Positions 1 through 5,135 of a stretch of 5,135 nucleotides of DNA are shown piece by piece. The notes below the pieces were generated by a model. It was not told where the DNA came from. It did no database searches and worked only from the letters and a program-made list of their open reading frames with translations. The stretch lies in the NCBI GenBank assembly GCA_023390695.1, contig JAEWCJ010000413.1, positions 1 through 5,135 on the forward strand, given 5' to 3'. The DNA comes from Pseudomonadota bacterium (GTDB lineage: Bacteria; Pseudomonadota; Alphaproteobacteria; Rhizobiales; Xanthobacteraceae). The position numbers and the translations under genes are program-made. Numbering within the stretch: the stretch's first letter is position 1; every line of letters starts with the position of its first letter.

Positions 1-206
1 CCATGCACCTGCACGGCCATCACTTCCGGCTTCTCGACAATCTGGACGACGGGTGGAAACCGTTCTGGCTCGATACGGTCGTGGTCAATCCGCAGCAAAC
101 GGCCCGCATCGCCTTCGTAGCCGACAATCCCGGCAAGTGGATGATTCACTGTCACATGCTGGAACATCAGGAAACCGGAATGGCCGCCTGGTTCGAGGCG
201 AGCTAG
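1..206 (+). CDS. Multicopper oxidase, C-terminal end (5' truncated by window)
   Basis: This is the last 67 or so residues of a multicopper oxidase, a cupredoxin-fold enzyme that oxidises a substrate at a type 1 copper and reduces O2 to water at a trinuclear copper cluster. Family members are usually periplasmic. Visible ligand motifs are MHLHGHHF at the start (second half of HPxHLHGH; the partial codon xCC at bases 1-2 is compatible with the expected Pro) and HCHMLEHQETGM (bases 147-182). The latter supplies type 3 His, type 1 Cys, type 3 His, type 1 His and a Met in the axial type 1 position. The Met at base 3 lies inside a conserved motif, so it is not the start; the gene begins upstream of the window. 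Substrate (Cu(I), Fe(II), Mn(II) or phenolics) cannot be told from this fragment. It is convergent with nnr and the stop codons overlap. No plus-strand terminator with a U-tract is visible after the stop. Confidence 0.93.
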   Translation, partial: MHLHGHHFRLLDNLDDGWKPFWLDTVVVNPQQTARIAFVADNPGKWMIHCHMLEHQETGMAAWFEAS

Positions 207-211
207 CTCGC
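198..211. repeat. Perfect 14-bp palindrome carrying the stop codons of both convergent genes
   Basis: GCGAGCTAGCTCGC is identical to its own reverse complement. On the plus strand it reads GCG AGC TAG (Ala-Ser-stop of the multicopper oxidase). On the minus strand it reads the same GCG AGC TAG (Ala-Ser-stop of nnr). The two genes overlap by the central CTAG (203-206). In RNA from either strand it could fold as a 5-bp GC-rich stem with a CUAG loop, but no T-run follows on either side, so it is not a classical intrinsic terminator. Confidence 0.9.
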
Positions 212-1729
212 ATTGCGCTTGAAGAGAGCTCGATAGACCACGGGCAAGGCATCGGGCAGGTCCTCCGAGATCAAACCGGGACCGACATGGTTCGCCGCCT
301 CGCCGTGCAGCCAGACCGCGGCACAGGCCGCCTCGAAGGCCGGCATCCCTTGGGCCAGCAGCCCGGTCGCAATGCCTGCCAGAACATCGCCCGAACCCGC
401 CGTCGCCAACCAGGCGGGTGCATTGGCGGCTATCGCCGCACGCCCGTCCGGGGCGGCGACAACGGTATCCGCCCCTTTGAGCAGCACGACGGCCTGTGTT
501 TCATGTGAAGCAAGTTGAGCCACCTCAAGTTTTTGTTTAACTGAAGTATTTTCAGATATTTTCTTGAATAACCGAACAAATTCGCCTTCGTGAGGCGTAA
601 GAATCGCCCCTTCTGATGTGCGATTTGACAGGGCTGTAAAGAGCTTTTCGGGATTGTCCGCAAAACTCGTCAGAGCGTCCGCATCCAGCACCACCGACCG
701 GTTTTCTGCCAAGGCGCAAAGCACGTTCGCCTGCATCTTCGCCCCGGTTCCGCCGCCCGGGCCAAGCAGCACGGCGTTGATCCGGCGGTCCTGCAGAAAT
801 GTCCGGAACTCATCCGGACCGTCCACGGCCTTTACCATCACCGACAGGCTGCCGGCGGCATTGACGACAAGGGCATCCTGCGGACTGGCGATTGTGACCA
901 GCCCCGCGCCTGCCCGGAGCGCCCCGCGCGCCGCGAGACGCGCCGCACCGGTCGAAGCGGCCAGCCCTCCTGACACCGCAACCGCATGACCGCGCGCGTA
1001 TTTATGGGCGTCGATACGGGGAACGGGAAAGCAATGCTGCCACAATACCGGTTCACTCAAGAACGTACGCGGGCATATGGAAGCCAGAACCTGCTCCGGA
1101 ATGCCGATGTCCGCAACGACAACCGTTCCACAATGCAGCCGGCCCGGCAGCAGAAGGTGACCGGGTTTGCGCCGGAAGAAGGTCACCGTTTCATGCGCCT
1201 GCACAGCCGTTCCCATGACGGCCCCAGTATCGCCGTTAATGCCGCTCGGCAGATCGACCGCCACGACATGGGCGCCGCTTCCGTTGATCGCCTCGATCAG
1301 GGCCCGCGCCGGCCCTTCCACAGGCCGGTCGAGGCCGGCGCCGAATAGCGCGTCGACCAGAATATCGGCCGGCCGCAGCCGCTCCGGATCTGCAGGCTCA
1401 ACCTCGCCGCCCCACCGCCGCGCCGCTTCCGCCGCATCCCCCTTCAGCCCCGAGACCTCCCCGGCAAGGAGCAGCCGAACGGAATAGCCACGCTCCGCAA
1501 GATGACGTGCTGCAACAAAGCCGTCGCCCCCGTTGTTGCCAGGGCCGGCGAGGATGACGATGCGCTTGCCGCTCAGATGGGTGGCGGTGACGAGATTCAG
1601 ATGGGCGGCGGTGACGAGATCGGCGACCGCGGCGCCGGCCTTTTCCATCAGTTCGATGCCGGGGATGCCGCTGCCGATGGCCAGGCGGTCGGCTTCTGCC
1701 ATTTCGGCGGTGGTCAGCAATTCGTGCAT
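203..1729 (-). CDS. nnr: Bifunctional NAD(P)H-hydrate epimerase / ADP-dependent NAD(P)H-hydrate dehydratase
   Basis: This cytosolic metabolite-repair enzyme has two activities. The N-terminal YjeF_N domain epimerises R- and S-NAD(P)HX, and the C-terminal ribokinase-like domain dehydrates S-NAD(P)HX back to NAD(P)H using ADP. The product is 508 aa, normal for the fused bacterial form. N-domain landmarks are GPGNNGGDG (62-70), LFGAGLDRP (128-136) and VDLPSGINGDTG (158-169). C-domain landmarks are HKYARGHAVAVSGG (242-255), LTPHEGEF (377-384) and the GSGD active-site motif (445-448). The start at 1729 gives MHELLTTAEMAEADRL, a typical family N-terminus. An in-frame ATG at 1777 would add 16 residues without a clear Shine-Dalgarno sequence; neither site has a strong one. 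Oddities are an 8-residue tandem duplication at 37-52 and an AT-rich stretch encoding residues about 384-403. It is divergent from glnB and convergent with the oxidase gene. Confidence 0.95.
   Translation of the reverse strand: MHELLTTAEMAEADRLAIGSGIPGIELMEKAGAAVADLVTAAHLNLVTATHLSGKRIVILAGPGNNGGDGFVAARHLAERGYSVRLLLAGEVSGLKGDAAEAARRWGGEVEPADPERLRPADILVDALFGAGLDRPVEGPARALIEAINGSGAHVVAVDLPSGINGDTGAVMGTAVQAHETVTFFRRKPGHLLLPGRLHCGTVVVADIGIPEQVLASICPRTFLSEPVLWQHCFPVPRIDAHKYARGHAVAVSGGLAASTGAARLAARGALRAGAGLVTIASPQDALVVNAAGSLSVMVKAVDGPDEFRTFLQDRRINAVLLGPGGGTGAKMQANVLCALAENRSVVLDADALTSFADNPEKLFTALSNRTSEGAILTPHEGEFVRLFKKISENTSVKQKLEVAQLASHETQAVVLLKGADTVVAAPDGRAAIAANAPAWLATAGSGDVLAGIATGLLAQGMPAFEAACAAVWLHGEAANHVGPGLISEDLPDALPVVYRALFKRNAS
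521..580. other. AT-rich patch inside nnr
   Basis: By hand count about 17 of 60 bases are G or C (about 28%), against a gene that is otherwise strongly GC-rich. It encodes nnr residues about 384-403 (a Lys/Asn/Ser/Glu-rich stretch after LTPHEGEF) with A/T-ending codons such as AAA, ATA, TCT, AAT, ACT and TCA. It contains a small dyad, CTGAA (541-545) and TTCAG (551-555), and a direct repeat TATTTTC at 547-553 and 557-563. The reading frame is intact through it and the flanking conserved motifs are in register. Confidence 0.75.
1574..1621. repeat. 24-bp tandem duplication within nnr
   Basis: Two adjacent 24-bp copies (1574-1597 and 1598-1621) differ at only two positions (copy positions 9 and 24). 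On the minus strand they encode DLVTAAHL (residues 37-44) followed by NLVTATHL (45-52). Both differences are non-synonymous (D/N and A/T). The repeat lies just before the strand leading into the GPGNNGGDG motif, at the end of the first helix region, and keeps the reading frame. Confidence 0.92.
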
Positions 1730-1794
1730 GGCACCCAAATTACGCGGACCGGCCGGCGGGAACAACGCGCCTACCATGGCGGCACACCATCTGA

Positions 1795-1805
1795 CTAATA
1801 ATTAG
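1795..1805. repeat. AT-rich dyad in the nnr-glnB divergent region
   Basis: CTAAT-A-ATTAG is a perfect 5-bp inverted repeat around a single central A, lying 66 bp upstream of the chosen nnr start. It could be part of a promoter or a small operator for the minus-strand gene. No convincing -35/-10 pair was recognised around it. Confidence 0.35.
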
Positions 1806-1811
1806 CCACAA

Positions 1812-1828
1812 TGCCCACAAACTGGGCG
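1812..1828. promoter_or_regulatory. Possible NtrC-type enhancer dyad upstream of glnB
   Basis: GCCC (1813-1816) and GGGC (1824-1827) form an inverted repeat with a 7-base spacer. This matches the GCxC-N7-GxGC geometry of the NtrC consensus TGCACCA-N3-TGGTGCA, but with a symmetric A-to-C / T-to-G change in the arms. The overall consensus match is weak. A second partial match, with a good left half-site GCACC at 1829-1833 and a poor right half, lies just downstream. The centre is about 118 bp upstream of the predicted sigma-54 start point, a normal distance for NtrC enhancers. Confidence 0.25.
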
Positions 1829-1880
1829 GCACCGGTCATGGACACCCCCGGCAATCCTGCTAGGATACGGTAAGCATCTG

Positions 1881-1895
1881 ATAACACGCAGTTAT
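1881..1895. promoter_or_regulatory. ATAAC-N5-GTTAT operator-like dyad upstream of the glnB promoter
   Basis: ATAAC (1881-1885) and GTTAT (1891-1895) are perfect inverted arms with a 5-base spacer, 10 bp centre-to-centre (one helical turn). They end 15 bp before the -24 element. I do not recognise the binding protein. It could be an operator, an IHF/bending region, or chance. Confidence 0.3.
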
Positions 1896-1910
1896 TCTCG
1901 CGTTTGGCGG

Positions 1911-1928
1911 TTGGCATGAGACCTGCTA
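1911..1928 (+). promoter_or_regulatory. Sigma-54 (-24/-12) promoter of glnBA
   Basis: TTGGCATGAGACCTGCTA fits the RpoN consensus TTGGCACG-N4-TTGCW closely. The invariant GG (1913-1914) and GC (1925-1926) have exactly the required 10 bases between them. Deviations are T for C in the -24 block and C for T just before the -12 GC. The predicted transcription start is about 1937-1938, giving a leader of about 46 nt. A sigma-54, NtrC-activated promoter in front of glnB is known from several rhizobia and other alphaproteobacteria, which supports the call. Confidence 0.85.
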
Positions 1929-1929
1929 A

Positions 1930-2322
<393 letters not shown>

Positions 2323-2370
2323 CACGCTGGTGAAACGCCGGTCTTATCACTCTCACTCTAAGTCCCCTCA

Positions 2371-2379
2371 AGAAAGGGA
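2371..2379 (+). promoter_or_regulatory. glnA ribosome binding site, deciding the start
   Basis: AGAAAGGGA abuts an ATG at 2380, too close to serve it. It sits 9 bases before the next in-frame ATG at 2389, a workable distance. The 2389 start also gives the family-typical [10 protein letters not shown]-terminus, so the 2380 ATG is probably not used. Confidence 0.7.
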
Positions 2380-2388
2380 ATGCGTTCC

Positions 2389-3798
2389 ATGACGACGGCC
2401 AAAGACGTCCTCAAGATGATCAAGGACAATGAGGTCAAATACGTTGACTTGCGATTCACCGACCCGCGCGGCAAGTGGCAGCACGTCACCTTCGACATTT
2501 CGATGATCGACGAGGAAATCTTCGCCGAAGGCACGATGTTCGACGGCTCCTCGATCGCCGGCTGGAAGGCGATCAACGAGTCCGATATGTGCCTGATGCC
2601 GGATCCGGCAACGGCCGTGATCGATCCGTTCTTCGCCGAGACGACGCTTGTTCTGACCTGCGACGTGCTCGAGCCGACCACCGGCGAGCCCTATAACCGC
2701 GACCCGCGCAGCATCGCCAAAAAGGCCGAGGGTCTGGTCAAGGCCTGGAACATCGGCGACACGGTGTTCTTCGGTCCGGAAGCCGAATTCTTCGTGTTCG
2801 ACGACGTCAAGATCAGCGCCGAACCCTACAAGACCGGCTTCAAGCTCGACTCCGTCGAACTGCCGATCAACGGCGATACCGACTATGAAGGCGGCAATCT
2901 CGGCCACCGCATCGGCACCAAGAAGGGCTACTTCCCGGTGCCGCCGCAGGATTCGGCGCAGGATATGCGCACCGAAATGCTCGGCGCCATGGCGCGCATG
3001 GGCGTGAAGGTCGAGAAGCATCACCACGAAGTGGCGTCGGCCCAGCACGAACTCGGCATAAAATTCGCGCCGATGACCTACATGGCCGACCAGATGCAGG
3101 TCTATAAGTACTGCATCCATCAGGTCGCCAACATCTACGGCAAAACGGCAACCTTCATGCCGAAGCCGATCTACGGCGACAACGGCTCGGGCATGCATTG
3201 CCATCAGTCGATCTGGAAGGACGGCAAGCCGACCTTCGCCGGCAACAAATATGCCGACCTGTCGGAAACCTGCCTCCACTATATCGGCGGCATCATCAAG
3301 CACGCGAAGGCGATCAACGCCTTCACCAACCCGTCGACCAATTCCTACAAGCGCCTGGTCCCGGGTTATGAAGCCCCGGTGCTGCTCGCCTACTCCGCGC
3401 GCAACCGTTCGGCGTCGTGCCGCATTCCGTACACGACCAATCCGAAGGCCAAGCGCGTCGAAGTGCGCTTCCCCGATCCGATGGCCAATCCGTATCTCGC
3501 CTTCGCGGCGATGCTGATGGCCGGCCTCGACGGCATCAAGAACAAGATCGATCCGGGCTCCGCGATGGACAAGGATCTCTACGATCTGCCGCCGGCGGAG
3601 CTGAAGCAGATTCCGACCGTCTGCGGCTCGCTGCGCGAGGCACTGGAAAGCCTCGACAAGGACCGCGGCTTCCTGAAGGCCGGCGGCGTCATGGACGACG
3701 ATTTCATCGACGCCTATATCGAGCTCAAGATGACGGAAGTGATCCGCTTCGAGCACACCCCGCATCCGGTCGAGTTCGAGATGTATTACTCCGCGTAA
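2389..3798 (+). CDS. glnA: Glutamine synthetase type I (GlnA)
   Basis: Glutamine synthetase I is a cytosolic dodecamer that makes glutamine from glutamate, NH4+ and ATP. The product is 469 aa, the usual size for the adenylylated GSI-beta class. Landmarks in order are [12 protein letters not shown] (23-34), the FDGSS loop with the ammonium-site Asp52, FGPEAEFF (128-135) with metal ligands Glu131 and Glu133, the ATP/metal signature [16 protein letters not shown] (259-274) including His270, the flap Glu328 in [16 protein letters not shown] in the substrate-Arg region, RFPDP, and the adenylylation loop DLYDLPPAE with Tyr398. All catalytic positions I can check are present, so the enzyme should be active and subject to GlnE adenylylation. 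It is second in the operon after glnB. The spacer (2323-2388) is pyrimidine-rich and shows no recognised promoter. An intrinsic terminator follows 25 bp after the stop. Confidence 0.98.
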   Translation: MTTAKDVLKMIKDNEVKYVDLRFTDPRGKWQHVTFDISMIDEEIFAEGTMFDGSSIAGWKAINESDMCLMPDPATAVIDPFFAETTLVLTCDVLEPTTGEPYNRDPRSIAKKAEGLVKAWNIGDTVFFGPEAEFFVFDDVKISAEPYKTGFKLDSVELPINGDTDYEGGNLGHRIGTKKGYFPVPPQDSAQDMRTEMLGAMARMGVKVEKHHHEVASAQHELGIKFAPMTYMADQMQVYKYCIHQVANIYGKTATFMPKPIYGDNGSGMHCHQSIWKDGKPTFAGNKYADLSETCLHYIGGIIKHAKAINAFTNPSTNSYKRLVPGYEAPVLLAYSARNRSASCRIPYTTNPKAKRVEVRFPDPMANPYLAFAAMLMAGLDGIKNKIDPGSAMDKDLYDLPPAELKQIPTVCGSLREALESLDKDRGFLKAGGVMDDDFIDAYIELKMTEVIRFEHTPHPVEFEMYYSA

Positions 3799-3801
3799 GA
3801 T

Positions 3802-3817
3802 CATCGCACATGCGATG
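3802..3817 (+). repeat. Inverted repeat between glnA stop and terminator
   Basis: CATCGCA (3802-3808) and TGCGATG (3811-3817) are perfect 7-base arms separated by two bases. In RNA this would fold as a 6-bp stem with an ACAU loop, three bases after the glnA stop and 6 bases before the terminator stem. There is no T-run after it, so it is an extra 3'-UTR hairpin rather than a terminator. Confidence 0.55.
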
Positions 3818-3823
3818 GACTGC

Positions 3824-3851
3824 AAAGGGCGCTCGCAAGAGCGCCCTTTTT
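3824..3851 (+). terminator. Rho-independent terminator of glnBA
   Basis: GGGCGCTC (3827-3834), GNRA-type loop GCAA and GAGCGCCC (3839-3846) form a perfect 8-bp GC-rich stem. AAA upstream pairs with the start of the T5 tract (3847-3851), extending the stem to 11 bp. It begins 25 bp after the glnA stop. Confidence 0.95.
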
Positions 3852-3880
3852 GCTGGAGCGGGGTCAGGCGGATCTCATGC

Positions 3881-3905
3881 AAAAGGCGCCCCAGGCGGAG
3901 CGCCT
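3881..3905 (-). terminator. Rho-independent terminator of the minus-strand unit
   Basis: Read on the minus strand, AGGCGCTCC, loop GCCT and GGGGCGCCT form a 9-bp stem (one T-G wobble). The final T starts a TTTT run. It lies 25 bp beyond the stop of the small membrane-protein gene and faces the glnA terminator about 30 bp away. Its presence supports real leftward transcription through that small gene. Confidence 0.8.
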
Positions 3906-3930
3906 CGTGATAGCTCGGGAAGCAGACCGG

Positions 3931-4161
3931 TTAAATGAGAGCGATCAGACCGACGACGATCAGCGCGCCGACTGCACAGCCGAAATAGACCCGCTTCTGG
4001 CGCTCGCTCGGTCCATAGGCGCCCGCTTCCCGCCGCGCGCGGATGATCGCAGCCTCGAACTCGTCCGATGAGGAGAAGGCGCAGGCCAATGCCGCCCCCG
4101 CACGCTCGGCATCGTGCGTCAGCGTGGCGTCGGGTCCATTGGAGATTCGCAATCGCAGCAT
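3931..4161 (-). CDS. Small hypothetical protein with a C-terminal membrane segment
   Basis: I do not recognise a family. The predicted product is 76 aa. Residues 17-48 are charged and Ala-rich and look helical (DEFEAAIIRARREAGAYG). A basic patch (Arg54, Lys56, Arg57) is followed by about 19 uninterrupted hydrophobic residues (58-76) running to the C-terminus. This suggests a tail-anchored or single-span inner-membrane protein with a cytoplasmic N-terminus. An in-frame stop lies near 4214-4216 and the only ATG is at 4161. No good Shine-Dalgarno sequence precedes it, which weakens the start. A TTG at codon 25, behind a G-rich run, is an alternative that would keep the hydrophobic tail. In its favour are a coherent membrane tail, a strong terminator 25 bp past the stop, and the same strand as the upstream cyclase gene (74-bp gap), so the two may be co-transcribed. 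Function unknown. Confidence 0.6.
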   Translation of the reverse strand: MLRLRISNGPDATLTHDAERAGAALACAFSSSDEFEAAIIRARREAGAYGPSERQKRVYFGCAVGALIVVGLIALI

Positions 4162-4235
4162 GAGGCGATGGTGGCGGCAAACGGTAAACGATTTGTTTCC
4201 GGATGCGCCCCGTCCTCATGCATTGGTACTGCCGA

Positions 4236-5135
4236 TCAGGACAGCGCGATGCCGGGCGCGCGGCCAAATCCCATGCCGACCTGAGGCAAAAGCGGCGGCG
4301 CGTCGGCGATTTCCGGCAACGGTCCCACGGCAGATTTGCCGTGCGGCGCCCGCCACCCTTCGATGACGACGCGATTGCGTCCGGCGGATTTCGCCTGATA
4401 CAGCGCCTGATCGGCCCGCGTCAGCAAAGCGGTGATGTTGGCCACCTCCGCCATCGAATCCGCCGCGCCGATGCTGACCGTGGCGTTCATGCAATGGCTG
4501 GAAATCGTGACGCCGGCCTTTTCAAAAGCCGCACGCACGCGTTCAGCGACCAGGAATGCGGTTTCCGCATTGCCTGGCAAGATGGCGGCGAATTCCTCGC
4601 CGCCGAGGCGGCCGATGATGTCGTCACCGCGCATATTACCGCTCGCCGTGGCTGCGAAGGCCCGCAACGCGTCGTCTCCCGCATCGTGACCGAAGCGGTC
4701 GTTGATCGACTTGAAGTGATCGAGATCGAACATCAGCACGGTCACCGACTCGCCCTTGCGCTTCTGCGCGGCGATCAGCTTCTGGGCAACCTCAAGAAAC
4801 CCGCGGCGATTGTAGAGACCGGTCATGTAGTCGGTCATTGCCGCCGTCTTGTGCACTTGCGCACTGTGCTCCTTCGCCATGACGATGACGATGAAAGCCG
4901 TGCCGACAACGTAAAGGAGGACCAACAAGGCGAAGAGCCCGAGGAATTCCTGCCGGTCAAGAGGTTCGACGTCGGGCAGGTAATATATGGCAAGGACCGG
5001 CGAGAGAAACACAAGGCCATGCAGGACCGGCACGACGATCGCGCGCAACCTTGCGATTTTCGGATTGCGCCGCTCGCGCCGCAACTCCATCGCGGTCAGC
5101 GCCGCATAGGCGGCGATGATCAGCGAACTCAGCAC
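4236..5135 (-). CDS. Membrane-bound GGDEF diguanylate cyclase (N-terminus outside window)
   Basis: The enzyme makes cyclic di-GMP from two GTP at the inner membrane, promoting a sessile state in most bacteria. The 299 visible codons begin with GTG at the window edge, inside what looks like a membrane segment, so the true start is probably upstream. Hydrophobic segments lie at fragment residues about 1-16, 33-52 and 65-87, followed by a short linker and the GGDEF domain (about 97-260). Domain motifs are TDYMTGLYNRR (101-111), FDLDHFKSINDRFGHDAGD (136-154), the active-site GGEEF (178-182) and an allosteric I-site RGDD (169-172) with the correct five-residue spacing. It should therefore be catalytically competent and product-inhibited. 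No EAL domain follows; a Pro/Gly-rich tail of about 38 residues ends the protein. The signal sensed by the membrane part is unknown. Confidence 0.95.
   Translation of the reverse strand: MLSSLIIAAYAALTAMELRRERRNPKIARLRAIVVPVLHGLVFLSPVLAIYYLPDVEPLDRQEFLGLFALLVLLYVVGTAFIVIVMAKEHSAQVHKTAAMTDYMTGLYNRRGFLEVAQKLIAAQKRKGESVTVLMFDLDHFKSINDRFGHDAGDDALRAFAATASGNMRGDDIIGRLGGEEFAAILPGNAETAFLVAERVRAAFEKAGVTISSHCMNATVSIGAADSMAEVANITALLTRADQALYQAKSAGRNRVVIEGWRAPHGKSAVGPLPEIADAPPLLPQVGMGFGRAPGIALS

Noticed and set aside
53..508. 151-codon plus-strand frame across the oxidase/nnr junction
   Set aside because: It is out of frame with the oxidase motifs and antisense to nnr, with Arg/Gly-rich shadow composition.
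1730..1777. Upstream ATG (1777) for nnr adding 16 residues
   Set aside because: The extra residues do not resemble the family N-terminus and no clear Shine-Dalgarno sequence precedes 1777. MHELLTTAEMAEADRL at 1729 does fit the family.
2368..3882. 504-codon open frame antisense to glnA
   Set aside because: It mirrors the GC-rich codon positions of glnA. The product is His/Arg/Val/Ala-rich with no recognisable motif, and it would run antisense through the glnA terminator. A coding shadow.
3850..4071. Plus-strand frame immediately after the glnA terminator
   Set aside because: It starts within the terminator T-tract, has no ribosome site or promoter, and is antisense to the small membrane-protein gene and its terminator.
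4162..4235. Possible terminator between the cyclase gene and the small gene
   Set aside because: Only a weak GGA/TCC dyad with mismatches and no T-run on the minus strand; more consistent with read-through into the small gene.
3875..4267. 130-codon minus-strand frame overlapping the small membrane-protein gene
   Set aside because: It has Arg/Cys/Pro-rich shadow composition, overlaps the 3' end of the cyclase gene, and would extend through the terminator hairpin at 3881-3905.

Overview
The window looks like ordinary chromosomal core DNA from an alphaproteobacterium, most likely a member of the Hyphomicrobiales/Rhizobiales (Rhizobium-Agrobacterium relatives). The reasons are high GC with GC-rich third positions, a glnB-glnA operon behind a sigma-54-type promoter, a 469-residue GlnA with a rhizobial-looking sequence, and a divergent bifunctional NAD(P)H-hydrate repair gene next to glnB. 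This placement is a judgement from the protein sequences, not a database search. I see no IS element, CRISPR array, tRNA, rRNA or phage gene.

Layout from left to right. (1) The 3' end of a multicopper oxidase gene (+) carries the complete C-terminal copper ligand set. (2) A convergent bifunctional NAD(P)H-hydrate epimerase/dehydratase gene (nnr, -) follows. The stop codons of the two genes overlap in CTAG, inside a perfect 14-bp palindrome that encodes Ala-Ser-stop on both strands. nnr contains an in-frame 24-bp tandem duplication near its N-terminus and a short, very AT-rich segment in its dehydratase half. (3) A divergent control region (about 1730-1983) holds a well-spaced -24/-12 promoter, upstream dyads and a leader hairpin. 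(4) The glnB-glnA operon (+) encodes the PII signalling protein and glutamine synthetase I, and ends at a strong intrinsic terminator. (5) A minus-strand unit holds a small, probably tail-anchored membrane protein with its own strong terminator facing that of glnA. Upstream of it lies a membrane-bound diguanylate cyclase with intact GGEEF and RxxD sites, cut off by the window edge.

How the genes work together. glnB and glnA form a nitrogen-assimilation circuit. PII senses 2-oxoglutarate and ATP/ADP, and through GlnD uridylylation (Tyr51 here) it controls NtrB/NtrC and the adenylylation of GlnA (Tyr398 here). NtrC-phosphate with sigma-54 is the expected activator of the promoter found upstream. 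nnr repairs damaged NAD(P)H and is a housekeeping neighbour. The multicopper oxidase, small membrane protein and diguanylate cyclase have no evident functional link to glnBA.

I found no convincing undescribed system. The points most worth a second look are the dual-strand stop palindrome, the tandem duplication and AT-rich patch in nnr, the dyads upstream of the glnB promoter, and the small membrane-protein gene.
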